Positions 23,491 to 35,769 of a DNA stretch of 64,000 nucleotides are shown one piece after another (the first letter of the stretch is position 1; every line of letters begins with the position of its first letter). The notes under the pieces were generated by a model that saw only the letters and a list, made by a program, of their open reading frames with translations, was not told where the DNA came from and did no database searches. Origin of the DNA: Endomychus coccineus (lineage: Eukaryota > Arthropoda > Insecta > Coleoptera > Endomychidae); the NCBI GenBank assembly GCA_958510875.1, contig OY294068.1:161174388-161238387 (forward strand), read 5' to 3'. The position numbers and the translations under genes are program-made.

Positions 23491-23924
23491 CAATTACGAA
23501 CTTTATAGTTCATTATCACGACATACAATGAGAAAACACTGAAACATCATAGTATCTATATGGAATTTATGATAAAGAGAATCGATTCTAAGAATTGAAA
23601 GTACACACAGCTACTAAGGTAAATTATGTTGAGATAGTGAACGGAAAGGGATTAAACTGTCTGACAGCTAAATTTAAGTTTTGTTTTTCGAAGATATTAG
23701 AGATATAATCAGGTAATGGCTCAAGGTAACATATTTCTCAGTTTTTTGTTGAGTTAGAATATATTTAATTAAAAGTTATTCTGAAGATTTTCTCTTGATT
23801 AAATTAGCCGTTATGTATCGCAATGTTCCTTATAGTGTCTAACTCAGTCAAAAGCGCTGGTTTTCCTAATTGTATGGAAAAGGCTCTATGTATCATAGAT
23901 TGGAACGCCGCTCTCTGAAAGCTT

Positions 23925-24300
23925 ATGTCCAACTTTGAGACAATATTTTCCGAATCTTTACTTACAAACAAATTTTTTTTTTACAGATACGTAGATGACA
24001 TTATAGCATGTTTCAGAGGTGATACAGATGAACTTACAACTATTCATGAACACCTAAGCCGCATATTCCTCGAAATTAAATTCACACCAGAAACTGAAAG
24101 TAACTCAACAATCACTTTTTGGACATGAAATTAGCAAAATTTCATTTGACATATATAGAAAACCTACTAACACAGATGTAACAATACATGGAGACTCAAC
24201 ACACACACATGGAGACTCAACACACTTATTTCATACCATTGGAAAAACCAGTGCTTTTGTCGAGTTAGATACTATGAGAAACATTACGATACATAACGGT
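23925..24300 (+). pseudogene. PLE 1 reverse transcriptase fragment
   Basis: The frame reads NKFFFYRYVDDIIACFRGDT, with the catalytic YVDD at about 23988. It continues LSRIFLEIKFTPETESN and, after a stop, ISFDIYRKPTNTDVTIHGD (24130-24200). This is the palm-to-thumb region of Penelope RT, where the family consensus has RYVDD and IYRKPT.TD in this order. The segment around 24187-24222 contains a tandem duplication of CATGGAGACTCAACACA. The fragment has lost fingers, palm motifs 1-4 and the N-terminal domain. Confidence 0.85.
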
Positions 24301-24736
24301 TATTCTGTATCGCTATTAGATGATTTCATCTGAAGAAAATCCTTAAAATGAACTATTGATCAAATTTATCCCAAACTGCAGCAAAAAAAAGAAAAAAATA
24401 TGTTACCTTGACGTACTTTGGGTCAATATATGATAAAATCACGAATACCTTTAAAAAACAAAAGTTAAATGTAACTTTCAGGCCAAGCCAAAAACATTCA
24501 AATACATTTTTTAATGCAAAAACTGGACCTAATAAATCTCGGAAGTCAGTAGTTTAAAATTTAACTTGTGAGGAATGTTATGCCACATACATTGGTAAAA
24601 TAGGTAGATCGTTTGAAGTTAGATATAAGGAACATTTCAAGTCATTTCAATTGAATAAAAGTAATTCAAAATTTTCAAACCATTTTATGGAAGCTCGACA
24701 CCGTTTTCCTCTACTGTTAAACCTATATATTTTACA

Positions 24737-26930
24737 TACAGTGTGACCATTACCAATTTAAAAAATAATAGCTTTGGTTAAAATTTGATGTCGGAAACAG
24801 TTTTAGGTTAAAGTTAGGGCAAAAATTGATTCAATAGTTGTGTCCAAGCGATCTTCGTTAGCTGTCAAATTTGACATTTATTGCAGAAGGTAACATTTCT
24901 AAATTGAATTTGAAAAAAAATTATTTGTAAAAGATGTTTCTACTATAATTTTCAGTACGTGTCTGAGAGGAAGTTGCGATTTTTGATATTTTATCAAATA
25001 AAATATTTTTCATAAATCCAAAGCTTACTTAACTGTTAAAAATTGATTTATTTGTGTAATACTCACCGTAATATGTTAGTTCCATGATGAATATTCCATT
25101 TACATTCTATGTATTTAAAAACTAGAACCATTAAAAATGTTGGCACGAGTGGTGCAAAGTTCCGATAATTCCATCGTTCTTTCGGAAAGACACAAGTATT
25201 TATTCATATAAAATATCAAATGCTTGTGAAATACAGGGAAACTGTAAAAATAAGGCATTGTTTTTATTAGACATAATATTTTGTAATTAATAAATTGTTA
25301 AAGCAGCTAATTGACCATAGTAAACAAATTGTTAACTGTCACATTGAGATTGTTATATTCAAGTCAAAATATTTAAGGTAGTAGCCATAAATGATCTGTA
25401 CCCTTAAAAAAAAAGAAATTGTCTTCATATGCAGCCAGAATACACCACACCGGCAAGTAGCTTATATTTTAAATGAACCCCATGCAGGGAAAGATGTTCA
25501 AAATAGTAGCGTATCAAGAATAATGAAAACATTCCAGCCCATTGGTTCTGTAGAAAATAAGCTTAAAAAACAGCACATTCCTAATGAGTACAATGAAGAC
25601 GAAAAACTTGATGTTTGCTCAAACGTAGTGAAAAATGATGAGAAGACTAGTATTACTCGCATTAGTAATGTAACGGGGTAAAAGAGGAAAGGCGTTAGAA
25701 AAATTCTTAACGATAATAAAATTAATGTTTGTGATCAAATAGTGGTACTATATTTCTTTACACGAAATTTGGAAGCCGAACGGTACCAATATCTTCACAA
25801 AACGAAATTAGTGAAGTTTCAGATGATATGCCCCTGAAAAATACATATAATGTTTGGTATTAACTTGACGTAGCACCAATACATCAGGCACAAGCAGTGA
25901 AATAGAGTTTAAACGGAATGTTCAGAGAAAAATCTATAAGACGGGACAGGGATAATTTTTAGCCAACTGAGACCCCTGATTTAACTCCCATGAATTTTTT
26001 TCTGTGTGGTTATCATGAACAAAGATTTATAGTAAGAGGCCTTGCACTTCGGGAGTGCTGTAGGGAAATTAAACCTAAATTTAAAAAAAACGCAGTGGAA
26101 GAAGTTGATATACGAATTATTATTTGTGTTGAATATGAAGATCACCATACTGGAATCTGATTTGATTCGTGTAGTTTTCGTTTACCAATTATTCAGTTGT
26201 TTATGATAATTTTTAGTGTTCAGTTTTGAAATTTAATTGAATTAAATGATATCCCTACTTTTGAGAAGATTTTAGTAGTATAGTGATTAACAATGTGACA
26301 GCTAACTTGCAATTTATTTACCATGGTCAACTTGCTGCTTCAACAATTTACTAATTATTAGATATTATGTTTTCAGAAAAGGTGCAAAAACTAAAATCTA
26401 ATTAGAACAATGACTCCTTCAGTAAGTTCCCCTATATCTTACATGCATTTGATAGTCATTAAGATTAAATACTAGTGTTTTTCCAAAAGAACGATAGAAT
26501 TATTGGAACTTTGCACCGCTCATGCCAATATTTTTTATGGTTGCAGTTTTGGTTTTTAGAAATATGGAAAGTAAATAAAATATTTATCATGGAACTGACA
26601 TGTGACTTTAATTACTACACAAATATATTAATTTTTACCAGCTAAGTAAACTTTGGATTTGTAAAAAATACTGTATATAAAAATATAGAAAATCGCAATT
26701 TCATCCTGGACTTTTGAAAATTTGCACACGTACATCAAAAATTGCAGGAGAAACATCTTTTTCAAATATTGTTTTTCAAATTCGATTCAGAAATGCCACT
26801 TTCTGCAACAAATGTCAAATTTGACAGCTAACGAAGATCGCTTGGCTCTAATTTGAACCTAAAACTGTTTCCGACAATTTTAATCTAATTTTGTTTTGAA
26901 TACCCACATGACTTTAATGGTGACACTGTA
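24737..26930 (+). mobile_element. Tc1-like DNA transposon with ~0.6-kb terminal inverted repeats, TA duplication
   Basis: Ends are CAGTGTGACCATTA (from 24739) and the inverted CAGTGTCACCATTA (to 26928). TA dinucleotides flank both (24737-24738 and 26929-26930), the hallmark of Tc1/mariner insertion. The inverted repeats are long and imperfect, about 24739-25350 against 26280-26928. They include shared stretches such as TGACAGCTAACGAAGATCGC (inverted on the left) and CAAATTTGACA. A degenerate transposase lies between them. The element is 2,190 bp and sits in the endonuclease of PLE 1, so it is younger than that PLE. Confidence 0.85.
25391..26160 (+). pseudogene. Transposase of the nested Tc1-like element
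   Basis: The first 97 codons are open and read as a helix-turn-helix N-terminus: EIVFICSQNTPHRQVAYILN, SVSRIMKTFQPIGSVENK, and ending ITRISNVTG. After a stop the text continues KRKGVRKILNDNKINV. The catalytic core is broken: VWY*LDVAPIHQAQAV (about 25855) carries the second-Asp block, and TETPDLTPMNFFLCGY (about 25968) the last block. Asn stands there where the family has Asp (SPDLTPMDFFLWGY). The first-Asp region is deleted. This DDE_3-type transposase is not functional. It is about 250 codons against a normal ~350. Confidence 0.8.
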
Positions 26931-27259
26931 TAATTACGAAGGGTAGAAAATTAATCTATTACAATCTATAGAAATATTAAAACATAATAATCCTTCAACC
27001 AATTTACTTAATGAGCAACTGGATTTAGGAAATTCCACATTGTTCACTCTGTTAAATAATCCTTATAATGTAATTACCGATGGTTAAAACCCTTTACCTT
27101 TACTATCTCAACATAATTAACTTTAGTAGGTTGTGTACCATTAATTTTCAGAATGGATTCAGTTCATTGTAAATTTCATATGAATACTTTGATGTTTCAG
27201 TGTTTTCTCATTGTACGTTTTGATAATGAACTATGTAACATTTCTAGTTTTTATCTGTA

Positions 27260-28825
27260 AAAATAGAATATCACGAAGTAACATACAGCTTCATTCAAAC
27301 ACTATTATTTGGATAAGTGGATGCTTTTGTAAGCATTCTTCTATTCGCAATTCATATGTTTTCGTAATTAATCAACTTGGTGGGAGAGTAATTCGCAATT
27401 CTCTCAACGATACTTATGAAAGTTAGGAAATATTTCAGCGATGAACCAAAATGAATATTTGACCCGATCCTGAGATGCGCTTCTTGCTACCACTTCTCAT
27501 TAGTCGAAAAATGCCATTTACACTTTTTTTGTAAAGTCCATCTTACTGAAGACAGTAACGATGATTGAATAACAATTCACGGTTGAAATTGTATAAAAAA
27601 CATGTTTCCGAACGATTTTTCGCGAATAACTTGGCATTTCAACGGAAAAAGGGTCATGACGGCAATGAACAAACAAAAAATTTGTTTTTTATCTATCTCT
27701 TTAGGAGCAAATTTTTTCCGAGAAAACAGAAATACAAACATTCAAATTAACTGGAAACAGGAAGGTATACGATCTACGAGTATGATAATGAGTTCGATTT
27801 GATTTGTTTGAAATACGTTCTAGATAAAACATGAAGGAAATGTTGAAATTTCCGATTTTAGATTCTGTCCCTAAAAGGTCTAGTAGTTGAAGTTCCGGGC
27901 ATTATGGAATTAGATTCACACCTGTTCCTTCTCCCAACAAATTCACGTGTTTCAATCTTGGATACGCTAATATGCCGTTTAACTACCCCAGTTAGAAACT
28001 AGGTGAATTGATGAGAGTCTACATAGTGCAGAGTAATTTAATATAACTACTTACATATTCAACCTTGACATAAATGGAAAAGTTGACGAATGATAATTAG
28101 GGTCAGCTAGAAGTGTACATCGAAAGCAATCAATAAATTCTTCTTTCAATTGGAATGAAATATGAAAATAAGGGTAAACAATTTATCAGAAATATTCAGT
28201 AGTAATAGTTCCTGTATATTTATTTTGAAATGAACAAATCGATGGTGAGCTCCCCATATTATAAGGAAAGCAGTGGTGTGTTGCATAGAGGCATTCAAAT
28301 TGAGTCGGAATTACTTGATTATGAGAATATCAGGCTTGTACGTTCCCCAGCCATCAGAAAACATGGTACAGTATTCAATTCATTTGCGTCATATTATAAT
28401 AATATGATAATGGTCCTATTATCGACACTTGTGGAACACATTATGGTATCAATTAGAATGAATCTTCATTCTAATTTGAAGTATTTATGCGTCTCCATCT
28501 GTTTCACGATCGAGGACAGTTAGTGATTTATGGATCACAGTTCATTTTGAAATGTAATAACATAAGGATTTCCCTCAACTGACTGACCACAATTGGTTTT
28601 GTGATTTTGCATTCACTCTGGATATCATCACACATCGGAGATCGGAATCTATTCAATGTTGTGTTACAACATTATTGTCACGATTCCGTTTCTTACCAAA
28701 TTCAATTATTAGCAATCTATATTTTTCTTCAATATTGTGAATCATTTTTATTCCTATCGTAATCTCAGATCAAATATCCTATTTCAATGCGTTATCTGAA
28801 TGTAGGTGTTGATTTCGTTTTTAAT
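27260..28825. other. No gene recognised
   Basis: AT-rich. The reading frame at 28230-28523 (97 codons) has an unremarkable composition and matches nothing I know. No terminal repeats were seen. Confidence 0.4.
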
Positions 28826-28829
28826 TTTT

Positions 28830-30370
28830 TGTTATACTTCGAATACACGAGAGGAAAACCTATAATATTCGAAGAATATCGTGTGAGCCAGCAGTGGGGT
28901 GTAGGGTGAAAGGAGACAGGCATTCGTATTTTTCTTGAAGGTTCGGTGGTTATAGGCATAGGGGATGACCTCACTGAGTAAGGAGTTCCACAACTTTGCT
29001 GTTCGATAAAGAAATGAAGTCTGGTAGAAACAAGTTCGGCAGGTCTCAGGTTTGACAGTGAAGGGTGATTAGTTTGAGCTCACCTAGTCCGCTCATCTGC
29101 AATCCCTCGTGATGGAACAACATACGACATTCCTCATGAACACCAATCATGGAAATATCTATAGAAAAGGGATAGATCTCCAACCTTCCTACGATGTGAT
29201 AAGAGAAGTCAATCAACTCGTAAGTATGACATCATAAATTGAAGAAATAGCTCTCTTCTGGATTAAATCCAAGAGCTTCAGCGTATCCTTTACAGCCGAA
29301 CTCCAAACATGTGAAAAGTACTCCAGGACAGGTTGAATCTGCTCTGTAGATTATGAGGAGCTGCTGGGATGTAAAGTAGCTCTTAGCAGCGGTTTTCGCA
29401 ATTAGTTGCGTCTATCTGTCTCTGTCTCGCTCCTCTGGCTGCAATGGATGGTAAAGGGTTTCTAGATGAGAAGGTGGTATGAAGTGTACCATCATCTGCA
29501 AAACTGTGGACGGAACAGCTGGTCACTTCCAGTAGATAGTTGATACGGAGCAGAAACAAATTTGGTGCCAAAACAGAGCACTGTGGAATACCAGCATTGA
29601 TAGTCATTGTATCGGACGATACTATGTCAACCACAACATCTATCTGACAGAGAACTCGATAGAAAGCGGCAAAGTTGGGGCGGCAAACCATATGACGGAA
29701 GTTACCCAAGAAGTCTTTGGTGCCAGTCTGATTCGAATGCTTTGGAGATATCCAATGATACAGTTTGAGATTCCCCATGTTTCTCAATAGATTTCTGCCA
29801 TATATGTGTTATGTAGCCAAGCAGGTCTCCTGTTGCTGACGAAAGCCATATTGTCGGTCATTCGCAAATTTGTAGCTCCCTAGGTATTCGATGATGTTGA
29901 TTGCTTTCTCACTTTAGAGATCACAGATGATAGTGCAATGTGTCTGTGATTATTGGGAAGGGTCTTATTCCCTTTTCTTTGTTGCACTCTAGCTGTCTAC
30001 ACACCAAGTTTGTATGGAAGAGTAGACAACCTACAAAAAAATGGTTTTTTAATTCAGGTGCACATCCCTAGAGAACGACAGGTGGAACTCCGTCTGGCCT
30101 CATAGACTTTTTGGTATTGAGATCGAGCAGAATGCGTCTAATAATGAGCTAACGAATGACAATTTCAGGCATATGACTATCGATGGCAGCAACATTAGGA
30201 CGGTCCTTCCCTTGTGAATCCAAAGTTGAATTTGCTGCAACTATTCCAGCAAAAAAATTGCCTTCTTCTTGTCGTGTAGTAGCTAGTATCTTTTGTTAGA
30301 GGAGGGAATGAACTGGAAGAGGAATTCCTTTCAATTGCTTTGGCGAAAGTTCAAAGCGAACGCCATTCGA
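28830..30370 (-). pseudogene. LINE family 1, longest copy (RT domain to 3' end)
   Basis: On the minus strand the protein text starts near 30360 (FALNFRQSN). It passes a linker ending KKSMGPDGVPPVVLR-like (about 30110-30060), an early RT motif of Jockey/CR1-type LINEs. It then reaches the best-preserved block: CQIDVVVDIVSSDTMTINAG, IPQCSVLAPNLFLLRINYLL, SVHSFADDGTLHTTFSSRN (29700-29480), with the FADD catalytic residues intact. The 3' part (29400-28830) matches the copies at 5785 and 15400. There are several frameshifts. ORF1 and the endonuclease domain are absent, so this is a 5'-truncated insertion. Confidence 0.85.
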
Positions 30371-30379
30371 GCATTCGAT

Positions 30380-31020
30380 AAGCTTTGATCATATTTTGGC
30401 AATATATGCCTCTTTCGAAACGTTTATTGTTTCATTGCACATATCTCTTTATATTACAAATAATAGAAAATGCTGTCATATCAGCAATATGTTCTTTATT
30501 CTGCCGGACAAGTTTAACACCATTTGAATTCTAAATTGCAAGATTTTATCAATAAAGTCTATATTAGCGATCGACTGAGAAAAAGTAGGGATTCGAACTT
30601 CACTCTAGCTTGGGAACACATCGACTTGAATCTGTAAGTAATTATTTTTATTCACATTCAATGTTAAATCAACTGAACTGATTTCCAAAACACTTATCAT
30701 TATGTTTAATAATCAATTGATGTATTACTAAATTCGCTGTATTCAATTTCAGTAGGTTCATTCACATTTCGAAATTATGTATTATGATACTTTATTTGCT
30801 ATTTTTCTAAATTAATGTCATAAGTTTTAATTTAACCTATGTTGTTTCTCTCAAATCACATTTAACTCATTCCTAACAAGATACGCCATCTTCATAAATC
30901 ATTCAGCTCTACCAAAACATTGTCACATGGCGCTACGATCACATGACATGAAGATTAAACATTAAGCTTAAATCCATTCCATTATTCGAAAAAGAACTTG
31001 ATCATTTCTCGACCATGTAA
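30380..31020. other. No gene recognised
   Basis: AT-rich spacer without recognisable coding or repeat structure. Confidence 0.4.
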
Positions 31021-31024
31021 ACGC

Positions 31025-33175
31025 TGAATATAGTGCCACGCGCCAGTTTTTTGGTACAGCTGAATGTTTTTGAGTGAATTTTGACTTGGGGTCTGAGGAT
31101 TCTCACTTGAAATAAGTTGAATGTAATTTGAAATAAAAAAGATTGGTGAAAATAGCCTAATAAAATTTATGAAAACAAATTAAGAAATAAAAAAAACACA
31201 ATGATTAAAATAATTTCAAAATTATTTCAGTTAATCCAAAAGACATGATGATAAATAAATCAGTTCCATTCATCCATTAATTCTCCATCATATGTGAATG
31301 AAAAAACATTATTTACATTGTTCAAATCGATGCGTACACATGCCAGATGAAAGTTTGAATATCCCAATTCTCCTCTGTCGGTAACTCATATTGAATTTAT
31401 TGATGAAATGCAGCAATTTAGGATTCGCACGGTAAATGAACTTGTCCGGCAGAATAATGAACCCTAATGCTGACATCACAGTCTTACTTACTAATTATTT
31501 GAAATATAAAAGTATCTGAGAATTAAATTAACACCGACTGACAGGATATGGTTTGAAGTACGTTTCGTAATCAGATAATACATTGAAATAAAATATCTGA
31601 AAGATTATAATAGGAATAAAAATGATTTACAATATTGAAAGAAATTCAATCTATTGTAATCATAAGTAGGTTGGTATTGGTAAATAGGTGAGTGATAGAT
31701 AACCCTTCTGGGTTATCTTGCATTTACTGTATTTGTTGAATGCTAGAAGGTATATTCTGGAGTAAATGAAGACCGAGACATTTTTGTAGGTATTACTCTA
31801 GAACGTAGCTCCATTTGCTTATTGTATTTGTAATAAGAAGCTCCCAGCTTCATCCAGACCCGGTGTGTAGGTTTGTATTGGGTAATATTTCACTCTCAGA
31901 CAGTGATAAGATACAAAGTTGTCATTTCCTTCAACATGAAATACGTATTGTTTATCTTGAGAAGTTGAAGTTACCCAAACGATTGAAAATTATGCATTTC
32001 TGGATTGTTAGTTTTAACATTGATATCTTATGTTTCAGTATTTGCTTCTACTCGTCAGCGTGAAAATGGGCGGTAATTATTTCACAAAGCTGCCATGTCA
32101 CATTTTTTTGTCAAACTGGAATTCACAAATTGATTGTGAATGTCTCTTTTACAAATGAACAGGATTGATAGTTGAATTTACCTAGGAATGTTTGTTTTTG
32201 GGATGGCCAGCCCCTGAGAAGACAGTTTCTGTTTTTTCCAATAATAATGAAACGTATTGTAAAGTGACAGGTTAAAGAATAATTACAGGTATTTGATATT
32301 GTTCACATTAATTACGCTCTGACTTTTAATTGCTTCAGGACTTGAATATATTTTTTTTGAGATTTGAAAATTCATGAGCTTAACTTGAAAATATAAGTCC
32401 ATCTTGTTCTGCTGCTATTGTGTCATAAGTGATTCTTTGGATATTTATGAAATTTTCTAAATTATGAAATCAGTTTCAGTTTGTTTAAGATTATTTGCAA
32501 TGCCTCCCTCATTTATAAAACGTAACGAGTATCAAAACTAAATAATAATATTTCACAACGATAATAGAAGGACATATTGCACTGTATATATGTAAGTAGA
32601 TAATGAAAGAGTGACAAAATATGTCTAAAATAAAAGTAAATGAATGAAGAATTAATTTTGATTATGTATTATACAAGAATCACATCCCAGGGATGATTAA
32701 ATGATAAATAATAAAAATATTTATTACACATTTTTAAATTAGTGAATTACGTATATTTGATAATTTAAATTAAAATTATAAATGAAACTTTTTCCTTAAC
32801 ATATCTAAGTATGCTAAAAACAGAACGGTTCCTTCACCACATGCCCGGCGCCTCCACCATAAGGCACGCGCCAGTTTGTTGGTAGAGCTGAATGTTTTTA
32901 AGCGAATATTGCTTTGGGGACGAGAGGCATGACGCATCCCTGAGGATTATTGTTTGAGATGAGTTGAATGTGAATTGAGAGAAACAACATTGGTAAACTA
33001 GCTTAGTAAAATTCATTAAATCAAATTAACAAATAAAAAAATAAAATACGATGCTATTTAAAATGAGTACGCCAAATTTACGTTTTGTAATCAGATAATA
33101 TATTGAAATAAAATATCTAAAAGATCATAATAGTAATAGAAATGATTTGAAATAGTGAAGAAAAATATAGAATGG
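31025..33175. repeat. Diverged direct repeat pair around a 1.6-kb spacer
   Basis: The segment at about 31030-31200 (CACGCGCCAGTTTTTTGGTA, AGCTGAATGTTTTT) recurs at about 32865-33040 in the same orientation. The segment at about 31570-31650 (TAATCAGATAATACATTGAA, ATAAAATATCT) recurs at about 33080-33150. The order is the same in both copies, with ~370 bp between the segments in the first copy and almost none in the second. No coding content is recognised. This is an old duplication or two copies of one unclassified non-coding repeat. The interval 31800-32830 holds nothing I recognise. Confidence 0.55.
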
Positions 33176-33179
33176 TAAT

Positions 33180-33845
33180 TGAATTTGGTAAAAAAACGGA
33201 AACGTGGAAATATCTGATGAAAAATTCAAAGAATACGTTTGTTCGATTAATAATAACGACACATATTTTGTAGATGTAAAATCGAGTATAGTTTGTCAAT
33301 ATTGCTGAATTTCTGACGGAAATGAATAATGTTCTGAGTGAACTTCAAATTGACACAATTGATCTCATTGATCTGCAGTGTAATCCTAGTTTGAATTGCA
33401 TACAAAAGAAAAAAAACGTATGTTTCTCAGATCAGACGAAATTGAAAAATTTTACGAATCGAACATCGCACATCTAACATATATGCTTCAGCAGACAGAA
33501 ATATGGAAATAAAGATGAATTTTTCATCCAACATGACCTTCAATATCAGTTTTCCATGATATCTAGTAACTTAAAATGACAATTCAGTATATTACTACCT
33601 TCATATAATTGTAATCCAATACAACCAGAACATAAATATGTGTATTCCATTTAACATCACGATCAATTGTGATGAAGGTTTAATTTCAAAACGATCATGG
33701 ATGGTAAAACGGTAAATTTTTGGAAGCAATGACGGAGGATGCTTGATAAGGCATGTAGCACCAATGACAATTTTCCAATATCACATAGTTAACCCATAAG
33801 AAAATGTCCTTGAATGAATCAGTAGCTTTCAAAGTCCGAATAATT
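33180..33845. other. No gene recognised
   Basis: AT-rich spacer upstream of the second Penelope-like element. Confidence 0.4.
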
Positions 33846-34099
33846 TAAATAATAAAATAAAACAATTTTACTTTGATTTTTTATCACATATATACTTTTG
33901 AACTCCATCCCATCGAATTTGATTTATTTGTTGGTTATGTTAAAGATAACATAAGCACTTTCATTCATTTAAAATTCACTACATAATCAAAATAGTTGGT
34001 AAATCTTTCTGAATTAAAACCTAATAGTAAAACCAATATTAATATTACCAATGTAGAACAATTCAAACGTTAATTTTTCCAATAACGAGCTAAACGTTT

Positions 34100-35368
34100 T
34101 GAACAAAGGACCCAAATATTCTATTCATATCAAAAATAGCTCAAGTTTAGAAGCGGTGATTGTCGAAATAGGAGCTGCTTTGAAGAATATACCAGATTCA
34201 AATAAAACCAAAAAATATATAAATAAAAACCTTCTTTCACATAACAACACTTTTTAAATAAACATTGATTCGTCCTCTGTAAAATCTATTAAACATAAAA
34301 TAGAAGAAAACAACAATATAGTGCTTACGAAAGCCGATAAATCTATTGCTGTCATCCTAGAGGAAATGGATTATGACGATTTGTTTCAACAGATTTGACT
34401 TAAATCAAGAAAGATTCTATAAACCAATTCCAGTTGGAAACTAAACAATTTGTAGGGAATAGCCAAGTTTTATTCAAAAGTAATTCAGGAGAGAGTAGGT
34501 TAATTAACTGTAATCCATCTTCTCCTTCACGGCCTCATGAAAATCACAAACAAAATGCACCTATCTGCCCCGTAGTATCCTATGTTAATAGCCCTACACA
34601 TAATCTAGCGGCAAAATTAAATTCAATTTCCAAAAGTAGAAGTAACTTCAAGCCTATCTATGCAGTAAAAAACTCATTGGATCTTTTCATGTTAATAAAT
34701 GAATTAACTTTCACTAAGAATGGAATTTTGGTATCTTTCGATGTTTCAAATAGACTTTGGCATATTCCCCCAATGAATGTAAAATTTTGATGTAAGAAAT
34801 TTTGGAAAAATCACATACAAATCCAATATAGAGATAGAACTTCCCCCTAGCCAAAGTTATTGTCAATTTGATAACGAGTTTTTCACACAAAATAATGGAT
34901 TAGCTATGGGATGACTATTAAGTCTTCTTTTTGCATATATTTCCAAGTATAATATTGAAGAAACTATAATCAGTTCCTCTCTAGCCAAAAAACATATTCA
35001 TTGTTGGTTCAAATATGAAGATAACGTTATCCTTCTTCAAAAGTACATCACGACAATTGAATGTTTTATTATCATCCATTAATAATATCCATCCTAACAT
35101 TAAGTTGATCTTAGAAACCAAGGAAGATAACAAAATAAATTTTCTAGACCTTTATCTCATGGACCATAATAAGATCATCACTTTCAAAATTTTATTTATA
35201 AAAAACTCAGATTCACAGATTGCTAATTCATCTTTTAGTGTCCGTAGTCACAAATTAGCAGCATACAACTCTATGATACATAGACGCTTTTCACTTCCTC
35301 TTTCTCCTGAAGACCTGAATGAAGAATTGAATATAATCAAGAATTGCAGACATTTTATCGAAACATAA
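34100..35368 (+). pseudogene. PLE 2 reverse transcriptase
   Basis: Pieces in order: LNKGPKYSIHIKNSSSLEAV (about 34098), INIDSSSVKSIKHKIEENN and IVLTKADKS (34262-34350), a N-terminal PLE signature. Next come CPVVSYVNSPTHNLAAKLN and SLDLFMLINELTF (34570-34710), then GILVSFDVSNRLWHIPP (34720-34770) with the first catalytic Asp in SFDV. At 35015-35368 are TSRQLNVLLSSINNIHPNIK, NKINFLDL and HKLAAYNSMIHRRFSLPL. The YVDD box itself is eroded (about 35010). Length and order fit the Penelope family, but stops at several points make it inactive. Confidence 0.85.
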
Positions 35369-35454
35369 TCTGAAAGTTCAAACCTCAAAATAAAATGTCC
35401 TATTTTTTTTCAGTTGTAAAGCTGAAACTACTAAGTTTAATAAACCTTTAGTAT

Positions 35455-35769
35455 GTATACGAACTAACCTGTTCAGAGTGTGATAACTTTTACATCGGTG
35501 GATCTAGTCGTAACATATAAATTGGATATAAGGAACATTTTCGATCTTTTCGATTTAATAAAACGGATTTTTCTTTCTCTAACCATATTTTAGAAACAGG
35601 GCACAACTTTCTGAATTTAGGTGAAGTTAAAATTTTACATAATCGGAGTAGAGGTTTTAAATTAAGCACACTAGAATCAATGAAATTTTTTGTAGGTATT
35701 GAAAATAATGACAATAAAATTTGTAACGATCAATTAGATGTGTACTACAGCTGTTTGATGTTTCGATAA
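35455..35769 (+). pseudogene. PLE 2 GIY-YIG endonuclease
   Basis: Reads ELTCSECDNFYIGGSSRNI, a stop, then IGYKEHFRSFRFNKTDFSFS, NHILETGHNFLNLGEVKIL and a stop at 35769 after VYYSCLMFR. FYIG with the downstream Arg and the YKEH block identify the GIY-YIG nuclease of Penelope-like elements. One in-frame stop is the only obvious break, so this is the best-preserved endonuclease in the window. Confidence 0.85.

Larger units (their letters stand above)
24558..27087 (+). pseudogene. PLE 1 GIY-YIG endonuclease, interrupted at 24739-26928
   Basis: The first part, 24558-24720, reads NLTCEECYATYIGKIGRSF and VRYKEHFKSFQLNKSNSKF. The TYIGKIGRSF stretch is the second half of the GIY-YIG motif with the following Arg, and YKEH is the conserved block after it. 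After the Tc1-like insertion the frame resumes (INLLQSIEILKHNNPS, LLNEQLDLGNSTLF) and stops at 27087. Apart from stops near the joint, the two halves fit together without loss, so the insertion is a clean one. In PLEs this domain nicks target DNA for retrotransposition. Confidence 0.8.
23497..27250 (+). mobile_element. Penelope-like element (PLE 1) with inverted flanks, split by a Tc1-like insertion
   Basis: Inverted flanking copies about 150 bp long lie at 23497-23650 and 27097-27250 (both include AATGAGAAAACACTGAAACA and its reverse). Between them the plus strand encodes a fragment of PLE reverse transcriptase and a GIY-YIG endonuclease, the domain pair that defines Penelope-like retroelements. 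The endonuclease is interrupted at 24739-26928 by another transposon and resumes at 26931, ending in a stop at 27087. Most of the N-terminal RT is missing. A further inverted pair (23806-23881 with 24227-24300) brackets the RT fragment. Confidence 0.8.
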
